This document shows positions 18,874 through 27,582 of a stretch of 64,000 nucleotides of DNA, piece by piece. The stretch comes from Fischerella sp. CENA71 (lineage in GTDB: Bacteria > Cyanobacteriota > Cyanobacteriia > Cyanobacteriales > Nostocaceae), in the NCBI GenBank assembly GCA_024239075.1, contig JANBVI010000064.1:496001-560000 (forward strand), written 5' to 3'. The notes beneath the pieces are model-generated. The model worked only from the letters and a program-made list of their open reading frames with translations, had not been told where the DNA came from and did not search any database. Position 1 is the first letter of the stretch. The number at the start of each line of letters is the position of its first letter. The translations under genes were made by a program, and so were the position numbers.

Positions 18874-20508
18874 TCAACCCCGATCCCCAATCCCCGATTT
18901 CCCATTTCCATTAAATTCTTTAGTCAAGCGTAACAAAGCTTGTTCTAATTCTGATGAAAGTTTGATGGGTAAGTCGCCGGTACGCATATTTAAGTCTCTT
19001 TGCGGGAAGGGAACTTCTATGTTGTGTTTTCGCAAAGAGGCTTCGATGAGAAAATATATATCACTTTTGATCGGTGTTTGTTGGTGGGGTTTGTCAATCC
19101 ATACTAGGAGTTCAAAATCTATGGCGCTTTCGCCAAAACCTTTGAAAAATACTTGGGGTTGGGGTAGTTTTAAAACTTCTGGGTGATGTACAGCAGCTTC
19201 AACGAGTGCTGTTTTTACCAAGTTTACGTCTGAACCGTAGGCAACACCTACTGGTAAATGAATCCGAGAAACAGGGTTGCGATGGCTCCAGTTAATGACT
19301 TCAGTCTCTAGAAATCGAGAGTTAGGGACGATAATTGAAATTCGGTCTAGTGTGCGAATTACTACACTTCGCGCCCCTATGTATTCTACTGTCCCCATGT
19401 ATTCACCCACTTCGATGAAATCGCCTACTTGGATGGGACGTTCAAATAGTAATACAATTCCACTACCAAAGTTTTTAGCAATGTCTTGGAAGCCAAAACC
19501 AATTCCCACACCCAAGGCACTAGCTACAATTGTCAGAGAACTAAGGTCTAGTCCCCAGATTTGTAGCAAAACAATTGTACCAAAACTAATAAATGCATAC
19601 TTGCAAATAATGGCGATCGCTTCTTGTGCTCCTCTGCTGATTCGCATCCGGCTTAAAATGCGAGAGCGTAGCAAGTTTGTTGCTGCACCTGCACAAATTA
19701 TCAGCCCCAAGAGCAAAATAATCAAAATTAAAATGTTGGTCAGAGAATAGGACTTTTGTCCTAAGGAAAAAATTGGAGAGGTCAGGCTAGCAAATATCCT
19801 GGTCGCGATATCATAGCTTAAGTTGCGGGTGAGAGGAAAGAGATTAGTAATATAGAGAACTACCCCTACCCAAAGTCCTATCCGTGCTAACAGCAGTGTT
19901 GCTTTAAACAGGAATCTTGATGTATTTTGGATTTGGTTATCGCCAGAGGAATCAGCCGAAACTAGCATTTGTGAGAGGCGGTTTTGGGTGAGTTGCCATA
20001 CAATTCCTAATAACCGATGTAATCCAATCGCCATCAACACAATCACAACACTCAGAATTGATGTATTGCGAATAAAACTGACACCTCTCTCGCTATGAGC
20101 TTTTTGGATTGCCTCCTCAATTTTTTGAACCCAGATCCTAGCTTGTTCTTCGGGAGTACCAGCAGAATCTATATCGTTCTGGGTGACGGTCAACAAGTAG
20201 CGACCATTAACTACGATAATTGGAGAATCGTTGCGTTGTTCAATTTTGATATCAGGCGCTTCATCGGATTTAACAACTGCTTGTAATTGGGAACTAATGA
20301 ATTTTGCTCGTTCTTGAGCTTTCGATTGTTCATTACTGCTGACTCTAAAAACTAACCGGCCATCTACAACAACAGGTGCATAGTTTACTGGTTGAGATTG
20401 TGCTTGTACAGGTGCTAACAGCAAACTGATCAACAATACCAATACAATCAGAGTTGTCTGAATAAGTTGGGAGTACCGAGTGTGAGGGAACTTACGATTT
20501 TTTCTCAT
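18874..20508 (-). CDS. Mechanosensitive ion channel, MscS family
   Basis: 544 residues. A signal peptide (LIVLVLLISLLLAPVQAQ) is followed by a periplasmic domain. Five hydrophobic segments come next, ending in the pore-lining TM3 region (IVASALGVGIGFGFQDIAKNFGSGIVLLFERP). The MscS beta domain (QVGDFIEVGEYMGTVEYIGARSVVIRTLDR) and C-terminal domain follow. It should release solutes on hypo-osmotic shock. The last residues (GNGKSGIGDRG) are read from CCCCGATCCCC-type repeat DNA, so the native end appears to have been replaced. It lies upstream of the CHAT cluster on the same strand, separated by 194 bp. Confidence 0.9.
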   Translation of the reverse strand: MRKNRKFPHTRYSQLIQTTLIVLVLLISLLLAPVQAQSQPVNYAPVVVDGRLVFRVSSNEQSKAQERAKFISSQLQAVVKSDEAPDIKIEQRNDSPIIVVNGRYLLTVTQNDIDSAGTPEEQARIWVQKIEEAIQKAHSERGVSFIRNTSILSVVIVLMAIGLHRLLGIVWQLTQNRLSQMLVSADSSGDNQIQNTSRFLFKATLLLARIGLWVGVVLYITNLFPLTRNLSYDIATRIFASLTSPIFSLGQKSYSLTNILILIILLLGLIICAGAATNLLRSRILSRMRISRGAQEAIAIICKYAFISFGTIVLLQIWGLDLSSLTIVASALGVGIGFGFQDIAKNFGSGIVLLFERPIQVGDFIEVGEYMGTVEYIGARSVVIRTLDRISIIVPNSRFLETEVINWSHRNPVSRIHLPVGVAYGSDVNLVKTALVEAAVHHPEVLKLPQPQVFFKGFGESAIDFELLVWIDKPHQQTPIKSDIYFLIEASLRKHNIEVPFPQRDLNMRTGDLPIKLSSELEQALLRLTKEFNGNGKSGIGDRG

Positions 20509-20651
20509 TTTTACCGAGGGTTACTGACTTTGCGATCGCGTTTTATGGAACTTTAGTTCCATCTTTCAAAAACCCTATGGTTCACTTCCTCAAAAGTTTC
20601 TCATTTTTTGCTCCTAATTTGGAAATAAATTCAGACTGGTTTTAACTCCAA

Positions 20652-21482
20652 ATGTTGACAAAAATCTTACTCAGTATTGCAGCCTTACTAGCGATCGCAT
20701 TCTTGATCTTGGTAGTTGTGAGAATTAAAAATGACAATGAAGTCAGTAAAATCTGGCAAGAATTAGCAGATTTACCCACAGAAAATGTTTTTACAGAAGA
20801 TATGGTTACAGGATTACCAGCACCAGTGCAACGCTATTTCTTACATGCGATCGCACCAGGAACTCCCTTGGCATCTTCTGTAACTCTGGAAATGAGTGGT
20901 AGTTTCAGATTGGGACAAGATAAACCTTGGGTTCCTATGCAAGCTAAACAAAGAATTTCAGTACTCAAAGGATTTGTTTGGCAAGCTGCGATCGGTCGTG
21001 GTTTGTCTCAAGTAGTGGGTGCTGATTATTACAGTAATGGTTCGGGTAGAATGCGGTTTTCTCTTTGGGGATTAGTTCCTTTAGTTAATGCTCATACTCA
21101 AGATACTGCTCGTTCCGGCATTGGTAGACTTGCAGGAGAATTTGTCTGGCTACCTTCTGCGTTGTTACCTCAACACGGTGTCATTTGGCAGGCTATTGAT
21201 GAGAAGACCATACAAGCAAATCTTGTAATTGATGATGAATCTGTAACGCTAACACTGGTTGTAGACGCCGAAGGCAAAATATTAAAGCTTTCTCTACTAC
21301 GTTGGGGAGATAAGACAGATAATGGTAGCTGGGATTACATCCCATTTGGAGTAAAATTTCAAGCAGAACAAAAGTTTGGTGGCTTCACAATTCCATCCCA
21401 GGTGAAGGCGGGTTGGTGGTTTGGTACAGAACGTTATCTTGAATTCTTTCGCGCCACCATTCAAAAGGCTGAGTTTAAGTAA
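20652..21482 (+). CDS. Conserved hypothetical protein (DUF6544-like), membrane-anchored
   Basis: 276 residues. One N-terminal helix (ILLSIAALLAIAFLILVVV) is followed by a soluble domain containing the conserved GLPAPVQRYFLHA motif, then beta-rich sequence (ALLPQHGVIWQAIDEK, GGFTIPSQVKAGWWFGTERY). This pattern fits the family I know as DUF6544 (or the related DUF6920); the function is unknown. It is transcribed divergently from mscS across a 143-bp gap. Confidence 0.65.
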   Translation: MLTKILLSIAALLAIAFLILVVVRIKNDNEVSKIWQELADLPTENVFTEDMVTGLPAPVQRYFLHAIAPGTPLASSVTLEMSGSFRLGQDKPWVPMQAKQRISVLKGFVWQAAIGRGLSQVVGADYYSNGSGRMRFSLWGLVPLVNAHTQDTARSGIGRLAGEFVWLPSALLPQHGVIWQAIDEKTIQANLVIDDESVTLTLVVDAEGKILKLSLLRWGDKTDNGSWDYIPFGVKFQAEQKFGGFTIPSQVKAGWWFGTERYLEFFRATIQKAEFK

Positions 21483-21722
21483 AAAGTCCAAAAAAATAAG
21501 AGTAATTTTTATTTAAGAAATGTAAATTATTTAATCCTTTACTACAACATTCTTTTAGCCTTGGAAGAGTAAGAACGTTCTTGCAGGCCGCTCATATTTT
21601 ATCGTTTGAAATTTGAGCGACAGTAAAGATGATAAAGGTTTCAAATTAGACGATCCGAATCTATTTCTGAGATCATCAGTAGCGTTTGTAGTAGGTGATG
21701 AATGAAATGGAGGAAACTAGTT

Positions 21723-21965
21723 ATGCCCTATCAACTTACCAATCTTGATTTGCTCAAAGATCTGGATAAAAATCAGTCACTGACAGATGTGTCTGTAGAG
21801 GGACAGCACCATCTATTTGGTGGTCACTGGGGTGGTAAGTGGCATGATCATCATAAGTGGGATCATCATGACAACTGGCATGATCATCATGACAACTGGG
21901 ATCATCATGACAACTGGGATCATCATGACAAGTGGGATCACCATGACAAGTGGAATCATCACTAG
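21723..21965 (+). CDS. Small His/Trp/Asp-repeat protein, possibly a leader-type precursor peptide
   Basis: 80 residues. I choose the ATG at 21723 because GGAGG (21709-21713) lies 9 bp upstream; an in-frame ATG at 21702 would add seven residues. The N-terminal 30 residues (MPYQLTNLDLLKDLDK) look like an acidic helical leader. A Gly-Gly pair (LFGGHWGG, 31-38) follows. From residue 41 on the protein is made of DHHDNW/DHHDKW hexapeptides encoded by an 18-bp repeat, about seven units. The C-terminus should bind metal ions such as Ni, Cu or Zn. A 12-bp hairpin at 22022-22060 ends the gene. No maturation or export gene is adjacent. Confidence 0.65.
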   Translation: MPYQLTNLDLLKDLDKNQSLTDVSVEGQHHLFGGHWGGKWHDHHKWDHHDNWHDHHDNWDHHDNWDHHDKWDHHDKWNHH

Positions 21966-22021
21966 GATCATGCTTACGGACATATATTTATAGTGATAGC
22001 ACCATTAGAAGCTTCTAAAAC

Positions 22022-22060
22022 ATAAGGCACTTGTTAACCAAAAATTAGCAAGTGCCTTAT
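22022..22060 (+). terminator. Hairpin after the His-repeat gene
   Basis: A perfect 12-bp inverted repeat (ATAAGGCACTTG ... CAAGTGCCTTAT) with a 15-nt loop, 56 bp past the stop codon. No strong T-run follows, so it may act bidirectionally or protect the 3' end. Confidence 0.65.
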
Positions 22061-22130
22061 CATTGATTGATGCTGGTATCACCTTTGCAAAGAGCGATCG
22101 CATTAAAAATGATTCATCATATTAATAAAG

Positions 22131-22157
22131 CTGTCGTGGACGGCGAATCCACGACAG
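22131..22157. repeat. Short perfect hairpin
   Basis: CTGTCGTGGA, 7-nt loop, TCCACGACAG. The position suits a second terminator or a short palindromic repeat. Confidence 0.6.
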
Positions 22158-22359
22158 TAACACAGTCTTTCAACACTTAGCTTAATTCAACTCAAGCATT
22201 ATCTTCTTTCTAAATAGAGATATGTATCTATCTGCTGGTTAATAAAACATTAATTTATTTTGTAAGTATAAATACACATAGGAATTGTTTGCCCTTCCTT
22301 TTGCTTTCACAATGATGTGTTTTTTGATTGTTTAATTTTATTCAAAGACTCTTTTTGAA

Positions 22360-22950
22360 ATGCTATCAGAAAACTTTACTGAAGCTCTTACCTATGCTAC
22401 CCAACTGCACGCCAAGCAAGTTCGTAAAGGATCGGGTGTTCCTTACGTGGCTCATTTATTAGGTGTTGCTAGTATTGCCTTAGAATATGGGGCAAATGAA
22501 GATGAAGCGATCGCTGCACTTTTGCATGACGCTGTCGAGGATCAAGGCGGTGCTGCAACACGAGAAGAAATTCGCCGTCGCTTTGGTGACAATGTGGCTG
22601 CTATTGTGGACGGTTGCACTGACGCCGATACAATACCTAAACCACCTTGGCGAGAACGTAAAGAAGCATACATTGCTCACATTCCTACAGCTTCGCCTTC
22701 TGTACTACTTGTGAGTGCTGCTGATAAACTCCACAATGTCCAATCAATTCTCAAGGATTATCGGATTTTGGGTGAATCACTTTGGCAACGCTTTCAAGGA
22801 GGTAAAACAGGTACACTTTGGTATTATCGGGCATTGGTAACTGCTTTTTCCCAAACTGGCTCTAGTCCAATTTTTGAAGAATTAGAACGGGTAGTTTCAG
22901 AATTGGAGAGATTAGTAGAAGAAGACTCCAGAATATACTTTGCGAGGTAA
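22360..22950 (+). CDS. HD-domain phosphohydrolase, SpoT/MESH1-like
   Basis: 196 residues. The metal-binding HD pattern is visible: HLLGVASIALEY, then LLHDAVEDQGG (HD motif), and SAADKLHNVQSIL (conserved Asp). This arrangement is shared by SpoT hydrolase domains and small alarmone hydrolases (MESH1), so ppGpp or a related nucleotide is a likely substrate; no synthetase domain is present. The last 10 residues (EEDSRIYFAR) are encoded where another frame reads as class D beta-lactamase (KTPEYTLRGKTGW). The native 3' end may therefore have been altered by a fusion with the remnant at 22919-23122. Confidence 0.8.
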   Translation: MLSENFTEALTYATQLHAKQVRKGSGVPYVAHLLGVASIALEYGANEDEAIAALLHDAVEDQGGAATREEIRRRFGDNVAAIVDGCTDADTIPKPPWRERKEAYIAHIPTASPSVLLVSAADKLHNVQSILKDYRILGESLWQRFQGGKTGTLWYYRALVTAFSQTGSSPIFEELERVVSELERLVEEDSRIYFAR

Positions 22951-23122
22951 GACAGGATGGCTAAACAGTACTAAACCAGAATTAAGTTGGTTTGTGGGTT
23001 ATCTAGAACAGAACAAAAATGTCTATTTTTTTGCAACAACAATGGACATGCGTCAACTATCAGACGCACCTATTAGGATTGAGATCACACGATGCAGCCT
23101 CAAAGATTTAGGTTTGCTGTAA
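22919..23122 (+). pseudogene. Remnant of a class D (OXA-type) beta-lactamase, C-terminal part only
   Basis: In the +2 frame relative to the HD gene, the sequence KKTPEYTLRGKTGW begins at 22919, right after in-frame TAG stops. It continues with SWFVGYLEQNKNVYFFATTM, DAPIRIEITRCSLKDLGLL and a stop at 23120-23122. YxLRGKTGW is the KTG box of class D beta-lactamases, and VGYxE...VYFFA...RIEITxxxLKDLGLL is their C-terminal strand and helix. About 67 of the usual 250 residues remain. The Ser-x-x-Lys and Ser-x-Val boxes are missing, so it cannot be active. It overlaps the last 32 bp of the HD gene. Confidence 0.75.
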
Positions 23123-23257
23123 TCAAAAAGTGGCGATCGCTCGCGGTTGGTTAGTTAAAAAGATGACACCCTGAAAATATATAAATTCAGTGACCACAGG
23201 CAAAGCTAGCCTGCGGTCTTCTGCACAACCGTAATGGTGATGACAGTATTTTTGATG

Positions 23258-24274
23258 CTAGCGGAACATACTACTTACAGAGCTATCTTCATGAATCCGC
23301 CAAATTGTTTCTCCTAAGAGATTTGCCACTGACAACACCTGTAATTGCGGGAAGCGATCGCTCTCTGGAATGGGAATTGTATTAGTGACAATCACTTCCT
23401 CAAATATACCGCTTGACAACCGCTCGATTGCAGGAGGGGAGAATACTGCATGGGTAGCACAGGCATATACCTGACGCGCTCCTTCTTCACGAAGTAGCTT
23501 GGCTCCTTCTGTAATTGTGCCGCCAGTGTCAATCATGTCATCTACCAGCACTGCTGTTTTACCCTTCACATCACCGATGACATTCAACACTTCAGCGACG
23601 TTATGAGCCTGACGACGCTTATCAATAATTGCCAAGGGAGCATCATTGAGCTTTTTCGCGAATGCTCTTGCTCTTGCCACACCGCCAACATCCGGAGAAA
23701 CTACCACAATGTCAGACAGTTCTTTGCTAACTAAATAATCCAGGATAACTGGTGAACCATACACATGATCTAGGGGAATATCAAAATATCCCTGTATCTG
23801 TGCTGAATGCAAATCCATGGCCAAAATCCGGTTCGCGCCTGCTTGAGTGATCAAGTTAGCAACCAGCTTGGCAGTAATTGATTCTCTTCCTGCTGTTTTT
23901 CTGTCAGCACGAGCATAGCCATAATAGGGAATTACTGCTGTTACCTGTCGAGCCGATGCTCGCCGACAAGCATCAATCATGATTAGTAATTCCATCAAAT
24001 GATCATTTACCGGTTGACAACTGGGTTGGATTAAATAAACATCACAGCCCCGAATAGATTCCTGAATTTGAATGTAAAGCTCTCCATCAGCAAATCGCTT
24101 GCGGATCATTGGCCCCAAGTCCATGCCTAGATAACGAGCTACTTCTTGAGATAAGGGTACATTAGCAGAACCAGAGAATAGCCGCAGGCGATTATTTTCA
24201 GCTATTCCTGTTGCAGTTGATGGCAGTTTGAAAGTTGCAGTACTTAGCACAGCAGGTCCTCGATGTGCATTCAT
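23258..24274 (-). CDS. prs: Ribose-phosphate pyrophosphokinase (PRPP synthetase)
   Basis: Makes PRPP from ribose 5-phosphate and ATP for nucleotide, His, Trp and NAD synthesis. 338 residues. After a variable 25-residue N-terminus come RLFSGSANVPLSQEVARYLG, the ATP-binding loop VIPYYGYARADRK, and AMDLHSAQIQGYFDIPLDHV. The PRPP-binding loop VLVDDMIDTGGTI follows. All are typical class I Prs motifs. The N-terminal extension (MNAHRGPAVLSTATFKLP) is usual in cyanobacterial forms. ATG 24274. Confidence 0.95.
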   Translation of the reverse strand: MNAHRGPAVLSTATFKLPSTATGIAENNRLRLFSGSANVPLSQEVARYLGMDLGPMIRKRFADGELYIQIQESIRGCDVYLIQPSCQPVNDHLMELLIMIDACRRASARQVTAVIPYYGYARADRKTAGRESITAKLVANLITQAGANRILAMDLHSAQIQGYFDIPLDHVYGSPVILDYLVSKELSDIVVVSPDVGGVARARAFAKKLNDAPLAIIDKRRQAHNVAEVLNVIGDVKGKTAVLVDDMIDTGGTITEGAKLLREEGARQVYACATHAVFSPPAIERLSSGIFEEVIVTNTIPIPESDRFPQLQVLSVANLLGETIWRIHEDSSVSSMFR

Positions 24275-24883
24275 GGCAATATTATCATCAGATATTTAGA
24301 TTGTTTAAGAGCAATAGTCCGAAAAATATTTGTGAGTTTTGTTGAAGGTTTTATCAAAACTTGATACAAACCTCCATGAAACTACAAGGTTCTCATTTTT
24401 CAGTTTTTGTGGTAAACACACTTTGACTAGCTCACACCTGTAGTCGAGAGTTTTAACTTGCTCTCCAAACCTGAAGTCTCATATAGATTTGTTGGACGGA
24501 CTACTTTACTTTTTTGCACCCTATTTACAGAGTTTACTTGTAATGGTAAAAACACCTATGAATTAATTAATTATAGTCGTCTAGATATCCTATGATACTA
24601 GCTGCAAATAAATAGATTACCAGACTTGCGAGATAGTTTTCCACCATCAAGGAAAAACAAATGAATCGAAGCTCACAAAGCAACGGGAACTAAAATAAGA
24701 ATTTTTTGATCTTTTTTACTATTTTGTAGCCGAAAGACAGTGTGAAAATAGATTATAAGCAAATGTATTAAGATTTTCTTTAATATACGTACAATTACAG
24801 CAGTTGACAAATTACAACTGTTGGATATGATTTTTGCGGGTGAGTTCCTCCGAGTAGTGCCGTTAAACTCAATTAACTAAAAG
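24275..24883. other. 609-bp gap between divergent prs and Ser/Thr kinase genes
   Basis: AT-rich, with no ORF of note and no strong hairpin. It presumably holds both promoters. I could not assign a specific regulatory motif. Confidence 0.5.
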
Positions 24884-26617
24884 ATGCAACCACCAATTTC
24901 AACTGGTACTGTTTTGCAAAACCGTTATCAAATTATTCAAATTCTTGGTCAAGGGGGATTTGGTAGAACCTATCTGGCAGAAGACAACAGACGCTTCAAC
25001 GAATTGTGTGCCATCAAAGAATTAATTCCTCACACAACAGATCCTGTTGCTTGGCAAAAGGCACAAGAGCTTTTCCTCCGAGAAGCCAATATTTTGTATC
25101 AAATAGAACATCCTCAAATACCAAAATTCCGAGAAAGATTTGAACAAGACCAACGATTGTTTTTGGTGCAAGACTATGTAGCTGGTAAAACCTACCATAC
25201 TTTGCTGGATGAACGTAAAGCTGTTGGTGGTGCATTCACAGAACAAGAAGTATTACAACTGATGCGCTCTTTGTTACCAGTACTAGAACATATTCACACT
25301 CGAGGTATTATTCACCGGGATATTTCACCAGACAATATTATTTTGCGTGATCTTGACAATCAGCCAGTCTTAATCGACTTTGGGGTGGTAAAAGAACTCG
25401 CAACACGATTGCAATCTGCTAATCCGACAGTACCAGCAACCTATGTCGGAAAATTGGGTTATTCTCCCAGTGAGCAAATGCAAACAGGACAAGCTTACCC
25501 CAGCAGTGACTTATATGCACTGGCAGTGACAGTGATAGTATTGCTGAGTGGTAAAGAACCTCAAGAATTATTTGATGAAAATCTTTTGACTTGGAACTGG
25601 CAACGTTGGGTGAGTGTGAGTTCACACTTAACTCATATTTTAAATCGAATGTTGAGCTTTAGACCGAGCGATCGCTTCCAAAGTGCAACCCAAGTAGCAC
25701 AAGCATTGGCATCTGGTGGACAACAAACACCCCTAGCTTCAGCCTCTATACCAGCTGCATCCAGCCCAGGAGTCTCCAACGTCCAAACAATCCCCGTTGC
25801 TCGTCCTCCTGATCCAGATACACCCAGTCATACAATTCCAGAACCTGCTAGTAGGTCATTTTTGGATAACCCGTTAGCAGTCGGATTGATTACTGTTGCT
25901 GTGGTGAGTATAGCAGGAATCGGCTCTTGGGCGCTGGTGCGTACTATTCGCGGGACACCATCAACACAACCTACTGAAGTACCAACACAAACTTTTCCTT
26001 CGCCAGTAGTTCCCGATGGTTCTACAATTTCACCCACACCTACAGTTACACCTACGACAAACAAACCAACAATTATAAGTAGACGCCTGACTTTAGATGC
26101 ATCTGGTGGCACCAAAGTTGAGGGTACAATTACAGCTAATCAAATCATCCGATACACATTCCGAGGTCAGCAAGGGCAAAATATAATTGCGTTGCTAACA
26201 CAAGAAAGTGGTGTTGTATTAACTGTTTTAGGCCCGGATAAAGAACCAATTGAAAACTCTGCTCAAAATGCCACTTTCTATCAGGGTACATTACCTGTTA
26301 ATGGTAGATATGCGATCGACTTAACTCTACCTCCAGGAATTACTGAAAGCGACTATAACCTCAATATCCAGGTAGAAAGCCCACCCCAGCCTACACCTAC
26401 ACAAACACCTACAGATATCCCAACAGAAACACCCACCGAAACCCCCACCGAAACCCCAACCGAAACCCCAACCGAAATACCCACTGATATCCCAACAGAA
26501 ATACCCACCGATATCCCAACAGAAACACCAACAGAAACACCTACTAATACTCCATTTCTACCTATTCCCAATCAAAATCCCAACAATCAACCGACTAATG
26601 GCACGTCTAACCAATAG
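24884..26617 (+). CDS. Membrane Ser/Thr protein kinase with PPC-like sensor domain
   Basis: 577 residues. Kinase motifs: the Gly-rich loop LGQGGFGRTYLAED, AIKEL, catalytic IIHRDISPDNIIL, DFGVVKE and a P+1-type GKLGYSPSEQ segment (residues 15-270). A Pro/Ser linker leads to one membrane helix near 330-350 (AVGLITVAVVSIAGIGSWAL). Outside lies a beta-rich domain (LTLDASGGTKVEGTITANQ, IRYTFRGQQGQNIIALLT) resembling bacterial pre-peptidase C-terminal (PPC) domains. The C-terminus is a TETP/TDIP tandem repeat of about 45 residues. It likely senses an envelope signal and phosphorylates cytoplasmic proteins. ATG 24884. Confidence 0.9.
   Translation: MQPPISTGTVLQNRYQIIQILGQGGFGRTYLAEDNRRFNELCAIKELIPHTTDPVAWQKAQELFLREANILYQIEHPQIPKFRERFEQDQRLFLVQDYVAGKTYHTLLDERKAVGGAFTEQEVLQLMRSLLPVLEHIHTRGIIHRDISPDNIILRDLDNQPVLIDFGVVKELATRLQSANPTVPATYVGKLGYSPSEQMQTGQAYPSSDLYALAVTVIVLLSGKEPQELFDENLLTWNWQRWVSVSSHLTHILNRMLSFRPSDRFQSATQVAQALASGGQQTPLASASIPAASSPGVSNVQTIPVARPPDPDTPSHTIPEPASRSFLDNPLAVGLITVAVVSIAGIGSWALVRTIRGTPSTQPTEVPTQTFPSPVVPDGSTISPTPTVTPTTNKPTIISRRLTLDASGGTKVEGTITANQIIRYTFRGQQGQNIIALLTQESGVVLTVLGPDKEPIENSAQNATFYQGTLPVNGRYAIDLTLPPGITESDYNLNIQVESPPQPTPTQTPTDIPTETPTETPTETPTETPTEIPTDIPTEIPTDIPTETPTETPTNTPFLPIPNQNPNNQPTNGTSNQ
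26400..26550 (+). repeat. 12-bp coding tandem repeat in the kinase C-terminus
   Basis: Units of the type ACCGAAACCCCA/ACAGAAATACCC encode PTET/PTDI tetrapeptides, at least ten times in a row. Such repeats expand easily, so length probably varies between strains. Confidence 0.8.
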
Positions 26618-26632
26618 CTAATGAAGATGAGA

Positions 26633-26689
26633 GTTTGTAGTAAGCACTTTAGTGCTTAAAAAATAAGGACTTAAGTCCTTACTACAAAC
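26633..26689. repeat. Palindromic repeat (nested hairpin)
   Basis: The outer arms GTTTGTAGTAAG and CTTACTACAAAC pair perfectly. Inside are two small palindromes, AAGCACTTTAGTGCTT and AAGGACTTAAGTCCTT. The whole folds into a three-way cruciform. It follows the kinase stop codon and may double as its terminator. Confidence 0.8.
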
Positions 26690-26848
26690 TTGACTAGCAA
26701 ATTGTTAGTTGTTAGTGGTTGGTTATTAACTACTCTTGTTAGGTTGATTTAACGATAATATATTGACAATATTAAAACAGCAGAAGCAGCTAGCAATAAT
26801 TCAAACTTTCTCTACGAACTACTATATACTACCCACTAACTATTACAA

Positions 26849-27544
26849 TTGAACGCACTACTAATCACTGGAACAGATACAGAAGCAGGCAAAACTGTTT
26901 TAACAACAGCATTAGCAGCCTATTGGCAAAAATATTATTCTGCTCGTAGTTTGGGTATTATGAAACCCATACAATCAGGAGTGGGCGATCGCGAATGGTA
27001 TCAACAACTATTTAGTTTGGAACAATCTCCTGATGAAATCACACCGTTGTATTTTCAAGCACCTTTAGCCCCCCCAATTGCCGCAATTCAAGAAAATCGC
27101 CACGTAGATTTAGCAGTGGTCTGGCAAGCTTACACAGCCTTATGTCAGCGTCGAGATTTTGTTTTAGTAGAAGCTTTAGGTGGATTGGGTTCACCTGTAA
27201 CTGAGGAATTGACGGTAGCAGATTTAGCAGGTGAATGGCGCTTACCTACAGTGTTAGTAGTACCAGTCAGACTAGGTGCGATCGCTCAAGCAGTGGCGAA
27301 TGTTGCATTAGCAAGACAAACACGAATCCAATTGCTGGGAATTGTTCTAAATTGCGTCCAACCCCGCACAGATGAGGAAATCGCCAACTGGACGCCAGCA
27401 GATTTAATTCAATCTTTGACAAATACCCCAGTTTTAGGCTGTTTACCCTATTTAGAAAATCCAGCAGACGTAGACAAACTTGCACAAGTAGCTTCAAATT
27501 TAGATTTAGAGCGTTTGTTAGTCAATCCAAAATCTAAAATCTAA
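26849..27544 (+). CDS. bioD: Dethiobiotin synthase
   Basis: ATP-dependent ring closure of 7,8-diaminopelargonate in biotin synthesis. 231 residues. The N-terminus [23 protein letters not shown] contains the Walker-A-like GTxxxGKT loop. [28 protein letters not shown] (the catalytic GGxGxP-like loop) and [16 protein letters not shown] follow. I use the TTG at 26849, since no ATG or GTG gives a better N-terminus. The C-terminal NPKSKI and the stop are encoded by the AATCCAAAATCTAAAATC repeat, so the native end is probably replaced. No other bio gene is adjacent. Confidence 0.92.
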   Translation: MNALLITGTDTEAGKTVLTTALAAYWQKYYSARSLGIMKPIQSGVGDREWYQQLFSLEQSPDEITPLYFQAPLAPPIAAIQENRHVDLAVVWQAYTALCQRRDFVLVEALGGLGSPVTEELTVADLAGEWRLPTVLVVPVRLGAIAQAVANVALARQTRIQLLGIVLNCVQPRTDEEIANWTPADLIQSLTNTPVLGCLPYLENPADVDKLAQVASNLDLERLLVNPKSKI

Positions 27545-27582
27545 AATCAAAACTAGAAATAACCGACAGTAATTTAAAGAAA

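Larger units (their letters stand above)
21966..22359. other. Gap holding two hairpins, AT-rich
   Basis: The terminator-like hairpin at 22022-22060 and a second hairpin at 22131-22157 are the only structures. The rest, including the run to the HD gene start, is AT-rich with one GCGATCGC site. I see no coding sequence. Confidence 0.6.

Noticed and set aside
25828-26571. Minus-strand ORFs antisense to the kinase gene, one with VGVSVGIS repeats
   Set aside because: Mirror image of the TETP coding repeat; the plus strand has full kinase motifs.
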